Below are positions 1 through 6,451 of a DNA stretch of 6,862 nt, in pieces. The first letter of the stretch is position 1; every line of letters begins with the position of its first letter. Under the pieces are notes generated by a model, which did no database searches, was not told where the DNA came from, and worked only from the letters and a program-made list of their open reading frames with translations. Both the position numbers and the translations under genes were made by a program. Origin of the DNA: Acholeplasmataceae bacterium (GTDB lineage: Bacteria; Bacillota_I; Bacilli_A; Acholeplasmatales; Acholeplasmataceae); contig JALNWO010000089.1 of the NCBI GenBank assembly GCA_023230825.1, forward strand, positions 1 through 6,862, in the 5' to 3' direction.

Positions 1-1
1 C

Positions 2-796
2 GTGGATCCGTTAGCCGAAGTTCAACCAAACAAGACACCGTACCATTTTGTAAGCAACAACCCTATCAACAGAGTTGACCCGACAGGTATGTTAGATAAT
101 CCTATTTATGATACGGACGGAAACTTTTTAGGGACAGATGATAAAGGATTACAAGGTAAAGCTATCGTAATGAATAAGGAGAACTTTACACAAGGAATGT
201 CCCACGAAAAAGCATTAAGTCATAGTTTAGGAAAAGAGGGATTAAGTAGTAACGGAGCTACATCAAACTTACTTTCCCATTACAATGGACTAAAAGACAG
301 ACCAGATTATGATGGTTTTGTTACCGTTCAGGAAGGTATTGATTGGGCAAAGGCACACCCAAATGCGTTAGACAATCCAACAGCTGATAACACACTCTAT
401 TTGGATGCATCTAAATTGGACTTTGGTAATATTTCCATAAGTGATTTTGCAAATGGTGTAGGCAAATCATCGCCTATAAATCTATTGAACACAGGGAATT
501 TAGCATCATCTGTTGGAAACGAAACATTGCGGGCAACTGTTTACGCTTTGGGCAGAGTAGATATGCAACTTCACGATAAAGCGGGAACTGTTTCTATTAT
601 AAACAATAGTGCTACGGATTATGATTGGAATACAGGTGGTGGTGCATTAAGAAATTCTCTTATTAAAGCGGAAAGAGCTAGAACCGGACTTAATGACTCT
701 CACGGATTTAAGACTTATTATTACGGAAAAGGTTCGCTTAACCCAGCCCCTAAACCATATGTACCCCCTACATTCCCTGTTGGACCTAAATGGTAA
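2..796 (+). CDS. RHS repeat-associated protein, C-terminal end with variable toxin-like domain (5' partial)
   Basis: This is the 3' end of a longer gene that enters from the left. The first readable codon is GTG, coding Val inside the protein, not a start. Residues 1-30 match the end of the RHS core: DPLAE, then Y-x-F-V-x-NNPINRVDPTG, the conserved junction after which RHS/polymorphic toxins switch to a variable C-terminal domain. The remaining ~235 residues are that variable part. I do not recognise a named toxin fold. The last third has a dense motif cluster: YDWN near 207-210, an Arg/Lys-rich helix around 217-227, HGF at 234-236 and YYYGKG at 239-244, then a Pro-rich tail. His234 and the Asp/Trp/Asn cluster are candidates for active residues (inference). 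No signal peptide can be judged because the N-terminus is missing. A small lipoprotein gene follows after 4 bp, the usual toxin-immunity order. Confidence 0.88.
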   Translation: MDPLAEVQPNKTPYHFVSNNPINRVDPTGMLDNPIYDTDGNFLGTDDKGLQGKAIVMNKENFTQGMSHEKALSHSLGKEGLSSNGATSNLLSHYNGLKDRPDYDGFVTVQEGIDWAKAHPNALDNPTADNTLYLDASKLDFGNISISDFANGVGKSSPINLLNTGNLASSVGNETLRATVYALGRVDMQLHDKAGTVSIINNSATDYDWNTGGGALRNSLIKAERARTGLNDSHGFKTYYYGKGSLNPAPKPYVPPTFPVGPKW

Positions 797-800
797 GTTT

Positions 801-1265
801 ATGAAAAAAATAAAATCTATAATATTTACATATTCAATAATATTACTATTTGTCTTATGTGGTTGTAACTCAAAAAACTTGGGGGATAAGCTTACAATAT
901 TTGAAGGAGATAGATTAGAAGACAGAGTGATTGTTTACTGTACAGGATATAGTTTTGGTTCTTGCAAGGCAGGAATATACGTTGTGCCGACCTACGAAAA
1001 ACATTATGATGAAAAAGGCAATTATGCTGAATATGTCGAAACAGCAAAATCCAATAAAAAATGGATAATAGCAAAGACCATACAGATAAATGACAATAAA
1101 GAAAACTATTGGATAATCAGTAAAGATTTTAGTTTAGAAAATGTTGATTGTAATAAAGTAAGTTGTGATAGTATTATTCAATCACACGTTACAGGAGCAT
1201 TGAATTATCAGGAATTTACCGCCAAGACGAAAGAATTAGGCATAAATTTAAAATTTGAAAAATAG
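801..1265 (+). CDS. small lipoprotein, candidate immunity protein for the RHS toxin
   Basis: The product has 154 residues starting at the ATG 4 bp after the RHS stop codon. This start gives a textbook lipoprotein signal: a Lys-rich N-region (MKKIK), a hydrophobic stretch at 7-19 and a lipobox LCGC with Cys22 as the lipidated residue. An upstream in-frame start at 693 would bury this signal and overlap the toxin by about 100 bp, so I reject it. The mature part has two cysteine pairs, C47/C55 and C117/C122, compatible with disulfides in the periplasm or on the outer membrane. I recognise no domain. Its position straight after a toxin end suggests immunity. If so, an envelope-anchored protein would hint that the toxin acts or is intercepted in the envelope (inference). 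It is probably co-transcribed and translationally coupled with the RHS gene. A strong terminator begins 2 bp after the stop. Confidence 0.8.
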   Translation: MKKIKSIIFTYSIILLFVLCGCNSKNLGDKLTIFEGDRLEDRVIVYCTGYSFGSCKAGIYVVPTYEKHYDEKGNYAEYVETAKSNKKWIIAKTIQINDNKENYWIISKDFSLENVDCNKVSCDSIIQSHVTGALNYQEFTAKTKELGINLKFEK

Positions 1266-1266
1266 T

Positions 1267-1296
1267 AAAAATCCCGAGTTTAACTCGGGATTTTTT
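1267..1296. terminator. bidirectional intrinsic terminator between convergent genes
   Basis: A perfect stem ATCCCGAG / CTCGGGAT closes a TTTAA loop, and the arms can pair almost to the centre. It is preceded by an A run (1267-1271) and followed by a T run (1291-1296), so it can work on both strands. It ends the RHS/lipoprotein unit on the plus strand and overlaps the stop codon of the minus-strand XRE gene at 1295. Confidence 0.93.
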
Positions 1297-1627
1297 ATTT
1301 AGCGTAAGCTTGTTTATTTTTAAAATCTCTTATCAGAGCATCGAGGGTTACAAAAATGTAATCCTTATCTTTTTCGGGGAGCTTTGTAACTTCCTGCACT
1401 CTGTCGAGAGTAGCCTTGTCGAGTTCAATATCAGAATTGCCCGTTAAGAAATCCAAACTTACTTCGAGAGCTTGTGCGATTTTAACCGCCATTTCTATGG
1501 TCGGTTTTACTTCGTTGCGTTCGTATCTTCCGTAAGCATCGCCATTGATACCAATCTTTTTACCTATTTCCGCTTGGGAAAGGCTTTTTCTCTTTCTTAC
1601 TTGTGTCAGTCGTTCGCCAAAGGTCAT
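1295..1627 (-). CDS. XRE-family helix-turn-helix transcriptional regulator
   Basis: The product is a 110-residue DNA-binding protein. Residues ~4-60 form an HTH_3/XRE (Cro/CI-like) domain: GERLTQVRKRKSLSQAEIG, then the recognition region INGDAYGRYERNEVKP, ending with the typical AQALEVSLDFLTG. The C-terminal ~45 residues are predicted helical and charged, probably for dimerisation, and there is no ligand or protease domain. I chose the ATG at 1627 (MTFGERL). The longer in-frame start at 1675 lies upstream of the perfect -7 element at 1665-1672 and adds a hydrophobic, non-homologous leader. The gene diverges from the primase gene and likely represses that promoter, its own, or both. Sense is supported by palindromes in the shared intergenic region. 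Confidence 0.93.
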   Translation of the reverse strand: MTFGERLTQVRKRKSLSQAEIGKKIGINGDAYGRYERNEVKPTIEMAVKIAQALEVSLDFLTGNSDIELDKATLDRVQEVTKLPEKDKDYIFVTLDALIRDFKNKQAYAK

Positions 1628-1664
1628 ATCTGTATGTTTTAATGCAGTAAAAGCAATTATAAGG

Positions 1665-1697
1665 CAAATGTACAAACAAAAAATGTAGGATAAAAAT
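1665..1697 (-). promoter_or_regulatory. promoter of the XRE regulator gene
   Basis: On the minus strand, TACATTTG (1665-1672) is a perfect match to the Bacteroidota -7 consensus TAnnTTTG. A T-rich stretch at 1693-1697 sits at the -33 distance (20-nt spacing) but lacks the consensus G. Transcription would begin around 1658-1660, giving a leader of about 30 nt to the ATG at 1627. This decides the start of the XRE gene. Confidence 0.6.
1683..1697 (+). repeat. 15-bp direct repeat, copy 1, in the divergent promoter region
   Basis: ATGTAGGATAAAAAT matches copy 2 at 1746-1760 in 14 of 15 positions. This copy covers the -33 area of the XRE promoter. The two copies flank the primase promoter, so they may be protein-binding sites. 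Confidence 0.6.
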
Positions 1698-1705
1698 CAG
1701 TAATG

Positions 1706-1737
1706 TTTGGTTGGTTAATACAAAGTTTGTAGATTTG
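1706..1737 (+). promoter_or_regulatory. promoter of the primase-ATPase gene/operon
   Basis: A TTTG (1706-1709) at the -33 position and TAGATTTG (1730-1737), a perfect TAnnTTTG -7 element, are separated by 20 nt, as expected for primary-sigma promoters of Bacteroidota. Transcription would start near 1743, about 28 nt before the ATG at 1771. This also argues against the TTG start at 1711, which lies inside the promoter. Confidence 0.72.
1719..1731. promoter_or_regulatory. candidate operator: palindrome over the primase -7 region
   Basis: TACAAA-G-TTTGTA is a perfect palindrome with 6-bp arms. It overlaps the first two bases of the primase -7 element. The same half-site TACAAA recurs at 1671-1676, touching the XRE -7 element, where it joins a TGTACA palindrome (1669-1674). 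A dimeric XRE repressor binding both would control both promoters. The assignment to the XRE protein is inference. Confidence 0.5.
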
Positions 1738-1745
1738 CGACAGAT

Positions 1746-1760
1746 ATGTAGGATTAAAAT
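1746..1760 (+). repeat. 15-bp direct repeat, copy 2, in the primase leader
   Basis: ATGTAGGATTAAAAT lies 63 bp (start to start, about six helical turns) from copy 1, just after the predicted transcription start of the primase gene. Binding here could block initiation or let the protein loop the intervening promoter. Confidence 0.6.
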
Positions 1761-1770
1761 TTTTTTTTCA

Positions 1771-4110
1771 ATGGAAATAAGCGAAATCAAACAACAGCTC
1801 ACAATCTCAAACGTGCTACATTATTATGGCTTAAAAACGGACAAGCAAAGCCGAATTTGCTGCCCATTCCACGAGGATAAAACCCCGAGTATGCAGGTGT
1901 ATTACAAAACGCAGACGGCATACTGTTTTAGTTCCAACTGCAAAACACACGGCAAGAGTATGGACGTGATAGATTTTATAATGCACAAAGAGAACAGCAC
2001 CAAAGGCGAGGCAATCCGAAAGGCAAAGGAAATAGTAGGCTATCAGAAACCCGACAGCAAAGAACGCTACCAACCCGAATTAAGCCGAGAGCAGTTTTTG
2101 GGTAATATGTACCAATATTTTAAAAATGCCGTGAGCAACTCAAAACCTGCAAAAGATTATTTACAGCAACGGAATTTAGATTTTAAGAAAACCGAAATCG
2201 GCTACAATGCGGGACAGTTCCATCACGGAGCAAGGAAAGACGAGAACGTAATAAACCAATGCTTGGAATACGGACTACTGATTGACAAGAATATTTTAGG
2301 ACGTACAGGCGAAAAGGCTTACGGAGTGTTCGGGAAATGGTGCATCTGTTTTGCATTGAAGAACAGGAACAACGAAGTAACAGGGTTGTATTTTAGAAGT
2401 ACCTTAAACGATAAAGAGAGCAAACATTTTTACTTAAAGAACAGAAAAGGACTTTATCCGAATTATCCCGAGCCGAACACCAAAAAACTGATATTGACGG
2501 AAAGCATTATTGACGGAGCAAGTTTGTTACAGGTAAAAGAAATAGCAGAAAATTACAGCGTTTTAGCGTGTTACGGAACAAACGGACTAACCGAAGAACA
2601 CCAACAGGCAATACAGGAACTTCCGCAGTTAGAAGAAATCATTTTCTTTTTTGACAATGACAGTGCAGGGAAAGAGGCAGTACAGAAATACGGGGCAATG
2701 CTCAAAGCTGAATATCCAAAGTTAAAAATCACAACAGCAGAGCCGATAAACAAAGACATCAACGAAACTTTACAACTTCACAATGAAGAAATATTTATTG
2801 AACTACTGAACAACAGAACAGCGTTAAATTTTTCTTTTTCAATTGAAAATAAAAAAGAAGAAACCAAAGAGGAAAAAGCCCCCTTTGGGGGTTTGGGGGC
2901 TATTGATTTTTTAAAGCGTAAACATTTACTGAAAAACTTAAACCAAGAAATCGGAAAAGCGGGAATAGTAGGCGAAGAAAACAGCAGATTATTATTGTTC
3001 CTGATTACAATAAGCTATTTAAACAAAAGTCCTTTACACGCATTGGTGCAGGGAAGTTCGGGAAGTGGAAAAACCCACATTATAAGCAGAATAGCGGATT
3101 TAATGCCACAGGAAGACGTATTGCGTTTTACGAGAATAACGGAAAGCAGTTTGTACAATTGGGGCGAGTTCGACCTGTTCCAAAAGGTTGTAATCATCGA
3201 GGATTTAGACGGACTGAAAGAGGACGCTTTGTATGCACTTCGGGAATTTATATCTAACCAAGTATTGCGGAGCTCTGTTACTATCAAAGACAAAAAGGGA
3301 AATAATAAAAGCAGTCATAAAATAGTAAAAGGACAGTTCAGCAGTTTAAGTGCAACAACAAAAGGCGAAACGTATGAAGATAATATGAGCCGTAGTTTTT
3401 TGATTGCCGTTGATGAAAGCAAAGAGCAGACACAAAGAATAATCGAATACCAGAACAAACGAAATGCAGGGGAAATCGACCCGAACGAAAGCCAAAGAAC
3501 AATCCATTTTATACAGCAGATTGTACGGAACTTAAAGCATTACGAAGTCATAAATCCCTACGCAACAAAATTAAATCTTCCTGAAAAGGTGCATAAAATA
3601 AGGCGTTTGAACGAAATGTATCAGGCAGTAATCAAACAGGTTACATTTTTAAACCAATATCAGAGAAAGCTCACAAAAGACAATCAATTGATAACTGAAA
3701 TCGAGGACATCGAACAGGCAACGGAAATTCTTTTTGAGAGCATTGTTTTAAAAGTTGATGAATTAGACGGAAGTTTAAGACAGTTTTTTGAACGCCTGAA
3801 AAAGCACGTTAAGAACGAAAATCAGGACTTCATTTTAAGGGATATAAGACAGACATTGAACGTTAGCAAAACACAGGTATTTAGGTACATACAGACACTT
3901 ACGGAACTTGAATACATCAAACAGACAGGAGGGTATGCCAACAAAGGAATAAAGTATAAAATCTCTTATTGGGATAACTACCAAAAGTTGAGAGCCGAAA
4001 TAAAAGACTTCCTAATGTTGCAGATACAAAAGCTGAAAACAGAAAACAACATTGCACCGTCAAAGCCCAAGAACAAAACGTTAAGTATGATAGTGAATGA
4101 AAGTGTTTGA
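1771..4110 (+). CDS. CHC2 zinc-finger/TOPRIM primase fused to a P-loop ATPase and winged-helix domain
   Basis: The 779-residue product is probably the replication protein of a mobile element, making primers and unwinding or loading at its origin. The N-terminus (~1-75) is a DnaG-type CHC2 zinc finger with ligands C31, H34, C52 and C57. The second pair is spaced by four residues instead of the usual two. A TOPRIM domain follows (~238-325), with catalytic E244 in LTESIIDG and the DND acidic motif at 295-297. A charged low-complexity linker (~355-378) leads to an ATPase domain (~400-560): Walker A GSSGSGKT at 428-435, Walker B VVIIEDLD at 473-480, a sensor-like SATT near 527-530 and a possible arginine finger R541. 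Residues ~685-740 look like a winged helix. The ATPase does not look like a DnaB/RecA-type helicase; it is closer to AAA+-like loaders (inference). The ATG at 1771 follows the promoter by ~28 nt; the in-frame TTG at 1711 lies within the promoter. Confidence 0.88.
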   Translation: MEISEIKQQLTISNVLHYYGLKTDKQSRICCPFHEDKTPSMQVYYKTQTAYCFSSNCKTHGKSMDVIDFIMHKENSTKGEAIRKAKEIVGYQKPDSKERYQPELSREQFLGNMYQYFKNAVSNSKPAKDYLQQRNLDFKKTEIGYNAGQFHHGARKDENVINQCLEYGLLIDKNILGRTGEKAYGVFGKWCICFALKNRNNEVTGLYFRSTLNDKESKHFYLKNRKGLYPNYPEPNTKKLILTESIIDGASLLQVKEIAENYSVLACYGTNGLTEEHQQAIQELPQLEEIIFFFDNDSAGKEAVQKYGAMLKAEYPKLKITTAEPINKDINETLQLHNEEIFIELLNNRTALNFSFSIENKKEETKEEKAPFGGLGAIDFLKRKHLLKNLNQEIGKAGIVGEENSRLLLFLITISYLNKSPLHALVQGSSGSGKTHIISRIADLMPQEDVLRFTRITESSLYNWGEFDLFQKVVIIEDLDGLKEDALYALREFISNQVLRSSVTIKDKKGNNKSSHKIVKGQFSSLSATTKGETYEDNMSRSFLIAVDESKEQTQRIIEYQNKRNAGEIDPNESQRTIHFIQQIVRNLKHYEVINPYATKLNLPEKVHKIRRLNEMYQAVIKQVTFLNQYQRKLTKDNQLITEIEDIEQATEILFESIVLKVDELDGSLRQFFERLKKHVKNENQDFILRDIRQTLNVSKTQVFRYIQTLTELEYIKQTGGYANKGIKYKISYWDNYQKLRAEIKDFLMLQIQKLKTENNIAPSKPKNKTLSMIVNESV
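2831..2901 (+). repeat. palindrome-rich DNA encoding the primase interdomain linker
   Basis: Two hairpin-forming elements lie side by side inside the gene. The first is a perfect 14-bp palindrome TTTTCAATTGAAAA (2836-2849), the same motif found in the non-coding region at 6141. The second is AGCCCCC...GGGGGCT (2877-2883 and 2895-2901) around TTTGGGGGTTT. They encode residues ~354-377 between TOPRIM and ATPase, a low-complexity, Lys/Glu-rich segment ending in PFGGLGA. This looks like repetitive DNA accepted in frame at a domain boundary. Confidence 0.6.
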
Positions 4111-4253
4111 AACGCTACGGAACACAAAAGGAACACAAGGAAATAACATAAATCACTCATAACTAAAAACTTATCACTCATAACTCGTTTAGCGTTCCTA
4201 ATTCCACGAGAATACAAAAGCAAAAACATCATACAAGTAAAAAACGTCATAGT
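4111..4253 (+). other. repeat-bearing gap between primase and first recombinase
   Basis: The gap holds no gene and no TAnnTTTG promoter, so the recombinases may be transcribed from the primase promoter. It contains GGAACACAA twice within 4119-4140, an ATCACTCATAACT direct repeat (copies near 4151 and 4173), and AACGCTA (4111-4117) opposed by TAGCGTT (4190-4196). No recognisable terminator is seen. Confidence 0.55.
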
Positions 4254-5177
4254 ATGCCATTACCGAGCCGACATATTATTTACAACGAACTGTATCAGAA
4301 AGAAAGCAAAGAATACAAGGAATACCTTATGTTATTGGGTTATGCAGACGAAACCTGCCAATCGAAATATTTATATCTGAAAGAGTTTTTTAATTGGTTA
4401 GAAGAAATCGGGGTTTATCAGTTGCACCACATTACAGCCGTAGAAATCGGGAACTTTTACGAATATGTACAGAACAGGAAAAGCACCCGAACAAAAGAAA
4501 CTTTAAAGCTAAAAACGGTTTACGACATAATGCGTTGCGTACAGCAGTATTTAGGCTATGCGTTGCACTTGGGTAAAATCAAAATCAATCCTGCATCACA
4601 TTTAAAGTTTCATTATCCAAATGAAGAACCAGAAAGAATAATCTTTACACAGGAAGAAATACAAGAGCTTTACCAGGTAACGGAAGATTTACAGGAACGA
4701 GCCATTTTACATATTGCTTATGGTTGTGGCTTACGTGCAAACGAAGTCAGCCAATTAAACAAGGAAGATTTACGGTTAACGGAAACCCTTGTTATCGTTC
4801 AGAAAGGCAAGAACAGCAAAAGAAGATTAGTTCCAATCAGTCAGACAATAGCAGATGAATTACAGGAATTTATTTTTTCATCTGAAACAAAACAAAAAGC
4901 GTTGTTCCTGAACAGCAAAGGAACGAGAATGCAGGAATGGACGTTAAACAAGCAACTGAAAAAAATCATCAAACGTACAGACTTCGGGAAAGCATTTACA
5001 AAACAGGAACTAACCAAAATCGGAATACACACATTAAGGCACTCGATAGCAACGCATTTACTTGAAAACGGAATGGCATTGGAACAGGTGCAAATATTTT
5101 TAGGACACAGCCATATAGAAAGCACCGAAATTTATACGCATATTAATCAAAACCAAATCAATGAACTTATGCAATGA
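4254..5177 (+). CDS. tyrosine recombinase with complete catalytic set
   Basis: The 307-residue product has the size and layout of XerC/XerD-type recombinases, which cut and rejoin DNA through a 3'-phosphotyrosine intermediate. Residues ~12-108 form the helical core-binding (SAM-like) domain. The catalytic domain spans ~125-300 and keeps every key residue: R161 in GCGLRANEV, K186 in the beta-hairpin QKGKNSKRRLVP, H259 and R262 in HTLRHS, H285 in LGHSHIE, and the nucleophile Y294 in STEIYTH. It should therefore be active. The start at 4254 is the only ATG in its open stretch upstream of the conserved domain; an in-frame stop lies at 4164. It overlaps the next gene by ATGA, so the two proteins are made together and probably work as a pair. 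It could serve element integration, excision or multimer resolution; which one cannot be told here. Confidence 0.94.
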   Translation: MPLPSRHIIYNELYQKESKEYKEYLMLLGYADETCQSKYLYLKEFFNWLEEIGVYQLHHITAVEIGNFYEYVQNRKSTRTKETLKLKTVYDIMRCVQQYLGYALHLGKIKINPASHLKFHYPNEEPERIIFTQEEIQELYQVTEDLQERAILHIAYGCGLRANEVSQLNKEDLRLTETLVIVQKGKNSKRRLVPISQTIADELQEFIFSSETKQKALFLNSKGTRMQEWTLNKQLKKIIKRTDFGKAFTKQELTKIGIHTLRHSIATHLLENGMALEQVQIFLGHSHIESTEIYTHINQNQINELMQ

Positions 5178-6067
5178 CAATCAGAGAGTATTTACAGAAA
5201 AAGTACAGCAAAAGCACTTTAAACAGCAATCTGTACAACATCAGAAGATTTACGGATTATTACGATAAACGAGCCGAAAAAGCCACCTACAAAGACGTTT
5301 TACAATACATCGAATACTTACGCAAAAACCACGATTTACACCCGAAAACCTTACAGCATTGTTTGTACGGAGTAAAAATATACTTCAATTATTTACTTGA
5401 AATCGGAAAGAGAAAAGACCACCCTTGCAGTGAACTGTACTTAAAGGACAAAGTAAGTAAACAAATACAGGTTGATAATCTGTACAGTCCCGAAACATTG
5501 GAACACTTCTTTGAAAGCTACCAAATCAAACGGAAAAAGCAACTTGAAACCCGAAACAAAATTATCATCAGTCTATTGATTTATCAGGCATTAACCGTAA
5601 ACGAGATTGCAGAGCTTGAAACGGAACACATCAATTTAGACAAAGCGGAACTGTTTGTAAAAGGAAGTACGGAAATAACCTCAAAAAGCCCGAAAAGCAG
5701 AACATTACCATTACAGGCAAAGCAGATGATTTTGTTTTACAAATACCTGGAAAAAGACAGAGCATTTTTATTGAAATACAATCTTAAAAATCCCAATGAA
5801 ACAAAGTTTATACTTGGACAATATGGGGAAAAGATAAAGCCGCACGGCATCAGTAAAATGATTAACGAATACAGACCAAAATCCGAGCAAATCCAACCAA
5901 TGAAAATACGGCAAAGCGTTATTGCAAACCTTCTGAAAAAAGAAAACGACACAAGAATCGTTCAGGTTTTTAGCGGACACAAACGAGCATCAACCACAGT
6001 TCAATACAAACAAACCGAATTGGAACAATTACAAAATGCGGTCAATAATTACCATCCGATACAATAA
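5174..6067 (+). CDS. partner tyrosine recombinase with incomplete catalytic residues
   Basis: The 297-residue product has the tyrosine-recombinase fold: a core-binding domain at ~1-92 and a catalytic domain at ~105-290. Its start ATG overlaps the previous stop (ATGA), giving translational coupling. Compared with its partner, two positions are lost. The first arginine motif reads YQALTVNEI, so T141 stands where R is expected. The HxxR motif reads MKIR, with M243 in place of His, while R246 stays. Retained are a hairpin lysine (K163 in FVKGS), H269 in FSGHKRAS and the tyrosine Y278 in TTVQYKQ. The frame is intact, so it is not a decayed gene. It more likely acts as a structural or DNA-binding partner, or cuts only when its neighbour activates it (inference). 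The stop codon is the outermost part of a 19-bp inverted repeat (6065-6083). Confidence 0.88.
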   Translation: MTIREYLQKKYSKSTLNSNLYNIRRFTDYYDKRAEKATYKDVLQYIEYLRKNHDLHPKTLQHCLYGVKIYFNYLLEIGKRKDHPCSELYLKDKVSKQIQVDNLYSPETLEHFFESYQIKRKKQLETRNKIIISLLIYQALTVNEIAELETEHINLDKAELFVKGSTEITSKSPKSRTLPLQAKQMILFYKYLEKDRAFLLKYNLKNPNETKFILGQYGEKIKPHGISKMINEYRPKSEQIQPMKIRQSVIANLLKKENDTRIVQVFSGHKRASTTVQYKQTELEQLQNAVNNYHPIQ

Positions 6068-6083
6068 TCAAAGAGCAGGAAAA
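6065..6083 (+). repeat. 19-bp inverted repeat, left arm
   Basis: TAATCAAAGAGCAGGAAAA begins with the stop codon of the second recombinase and has a perfect reverse-complement copy at 6619-6637. The pair encloses 535 bp of non-coding DNA. Confidence 0.93.
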
Positions 6084-6140
6084 GCGGTGTTTCTCCTTCG
6101 CTCGTCCGCAAAGCAAGCCGCCAAACCGTCCAGGCACTTT

Positions 6141-6156
6141 TTTTTCAATTGAAAAA
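6141..6156. repeat. CAATTG-centred palindrome, copy in the non-coding region
   Basis: TTTTTCAATTGAAAAA is a perfect 16-bp palindrome, followed by TAAAA. It is the best copy of a motif also seen at 2836, 6672 and 6708 and in degenerate form at 1761-1780. Confidence 0.85.
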
Positions 6157-6203
6157 TAAAATCAAGGTAAAAAAAAGAGCCTTGTCGCCCTTTGGGTGCT
6201 TCA

Positions 6204-6314
6204 CTTCGTTACGCAGTTTGTCATCTTGCTTGCAGTTCCTCGGTCAGTCGTCATCGGCAGGCTACTTTGTCCGTTTTTGCCCCTTTGCTTCATTACGCTA
6301 AAGCTTCATTACAC
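6204..6314 (+). repeat. three CTTC(G/A)TTAC(G/A)C iteron-like repeats
   Basis: CTTCGTTACGC (6204-6214), CTTCATTACGC (6288-6298) and CTTCATTACAC (6304-6314) lie in the same orientation; the last two are spaced 16 bp start to start. A related CGTTACGC occurs at 6820-6827. They could be protein-binding iterons, but three copies with uneven spacing are weak evidence. Confidence 0.5.
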
Positions 6315-6341
6315 AAAGTAGCAACACGTCCACCGCCTGCC
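6256..6341. repeat. compound inverted repeat (hairpin)
   Basis: GGCAGGC (6256-6262) pairs with GCCTGCC (6335-6341), and GCTACTTTGT (6261-6270) pairs with ACAAAGTAGC (6313-6322). The two stems are nested and nearly continuous on the left side, with an extra 12-nt bulge on the right. This makes a long stem-loop at DNA or RNA level. Confidence 0.7.
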
Positions 6342-6451
6342 ATAATTTTGCTCGCCTGCGGGTCGCTACGGGCTTCGGCTGATTTTATTGTATTGCCTCC
6401 GCTTCGCTCTGGCTATTAAATCGGTAGCCTTGTGTAGTTCAGTTCCACTCC

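Noticed and set aside
693..800. Upstream in-frame start that would lengthen the lipoprotein to 190 residues
   Set aside because: It overlaps the RHS gene by about 100 bp in another frame and would hide a clear lipoprotein signal that starts at 801.
1628..1675. N-terminal extension of the XRE gene to an ATG at 1675
   Set aside because: That ATG lies upstream of the perfect -7 element (1665-1672), so it would not be on the transcript; the extension is unrelated to the HTH domain.
1711..1770. TTG start adding 20 residues to the primase
   Set aside because: It lies inside the predicted promoter, and the CHC2 domain begins naturally at the ATG at 1771.
3683..3692. ATCAATTGAT palindrome inside the primase gene as a further CAATTG-family copy
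   Set aside because: It lacks the T-run and A-run flanks, so it is probably a chance palindrome in coding sequence.
5174..6067. Second recombinase as a pseudogene
   Set aside because: The frame is intact at normal length, is coupled to the active partner, and still has the Tyr, His and second Arg; selective loss of two residues fits specialisation better than decay.
6084..6145. Intrinsic terminator after the second recombinase (T run at 6138-6145)
   Set aside because: The T run is good, but only weak stems (such as GCGG/CCGC) lie upstream and not directly before it.
6192..6419. 75-codon open frame in the non-coding region
   Set aside because: Its composition is low-complexity (Ala/Ser/Leu/Arg), it coincides with hairpins and repeats, and no domain or initiation signal supports it.
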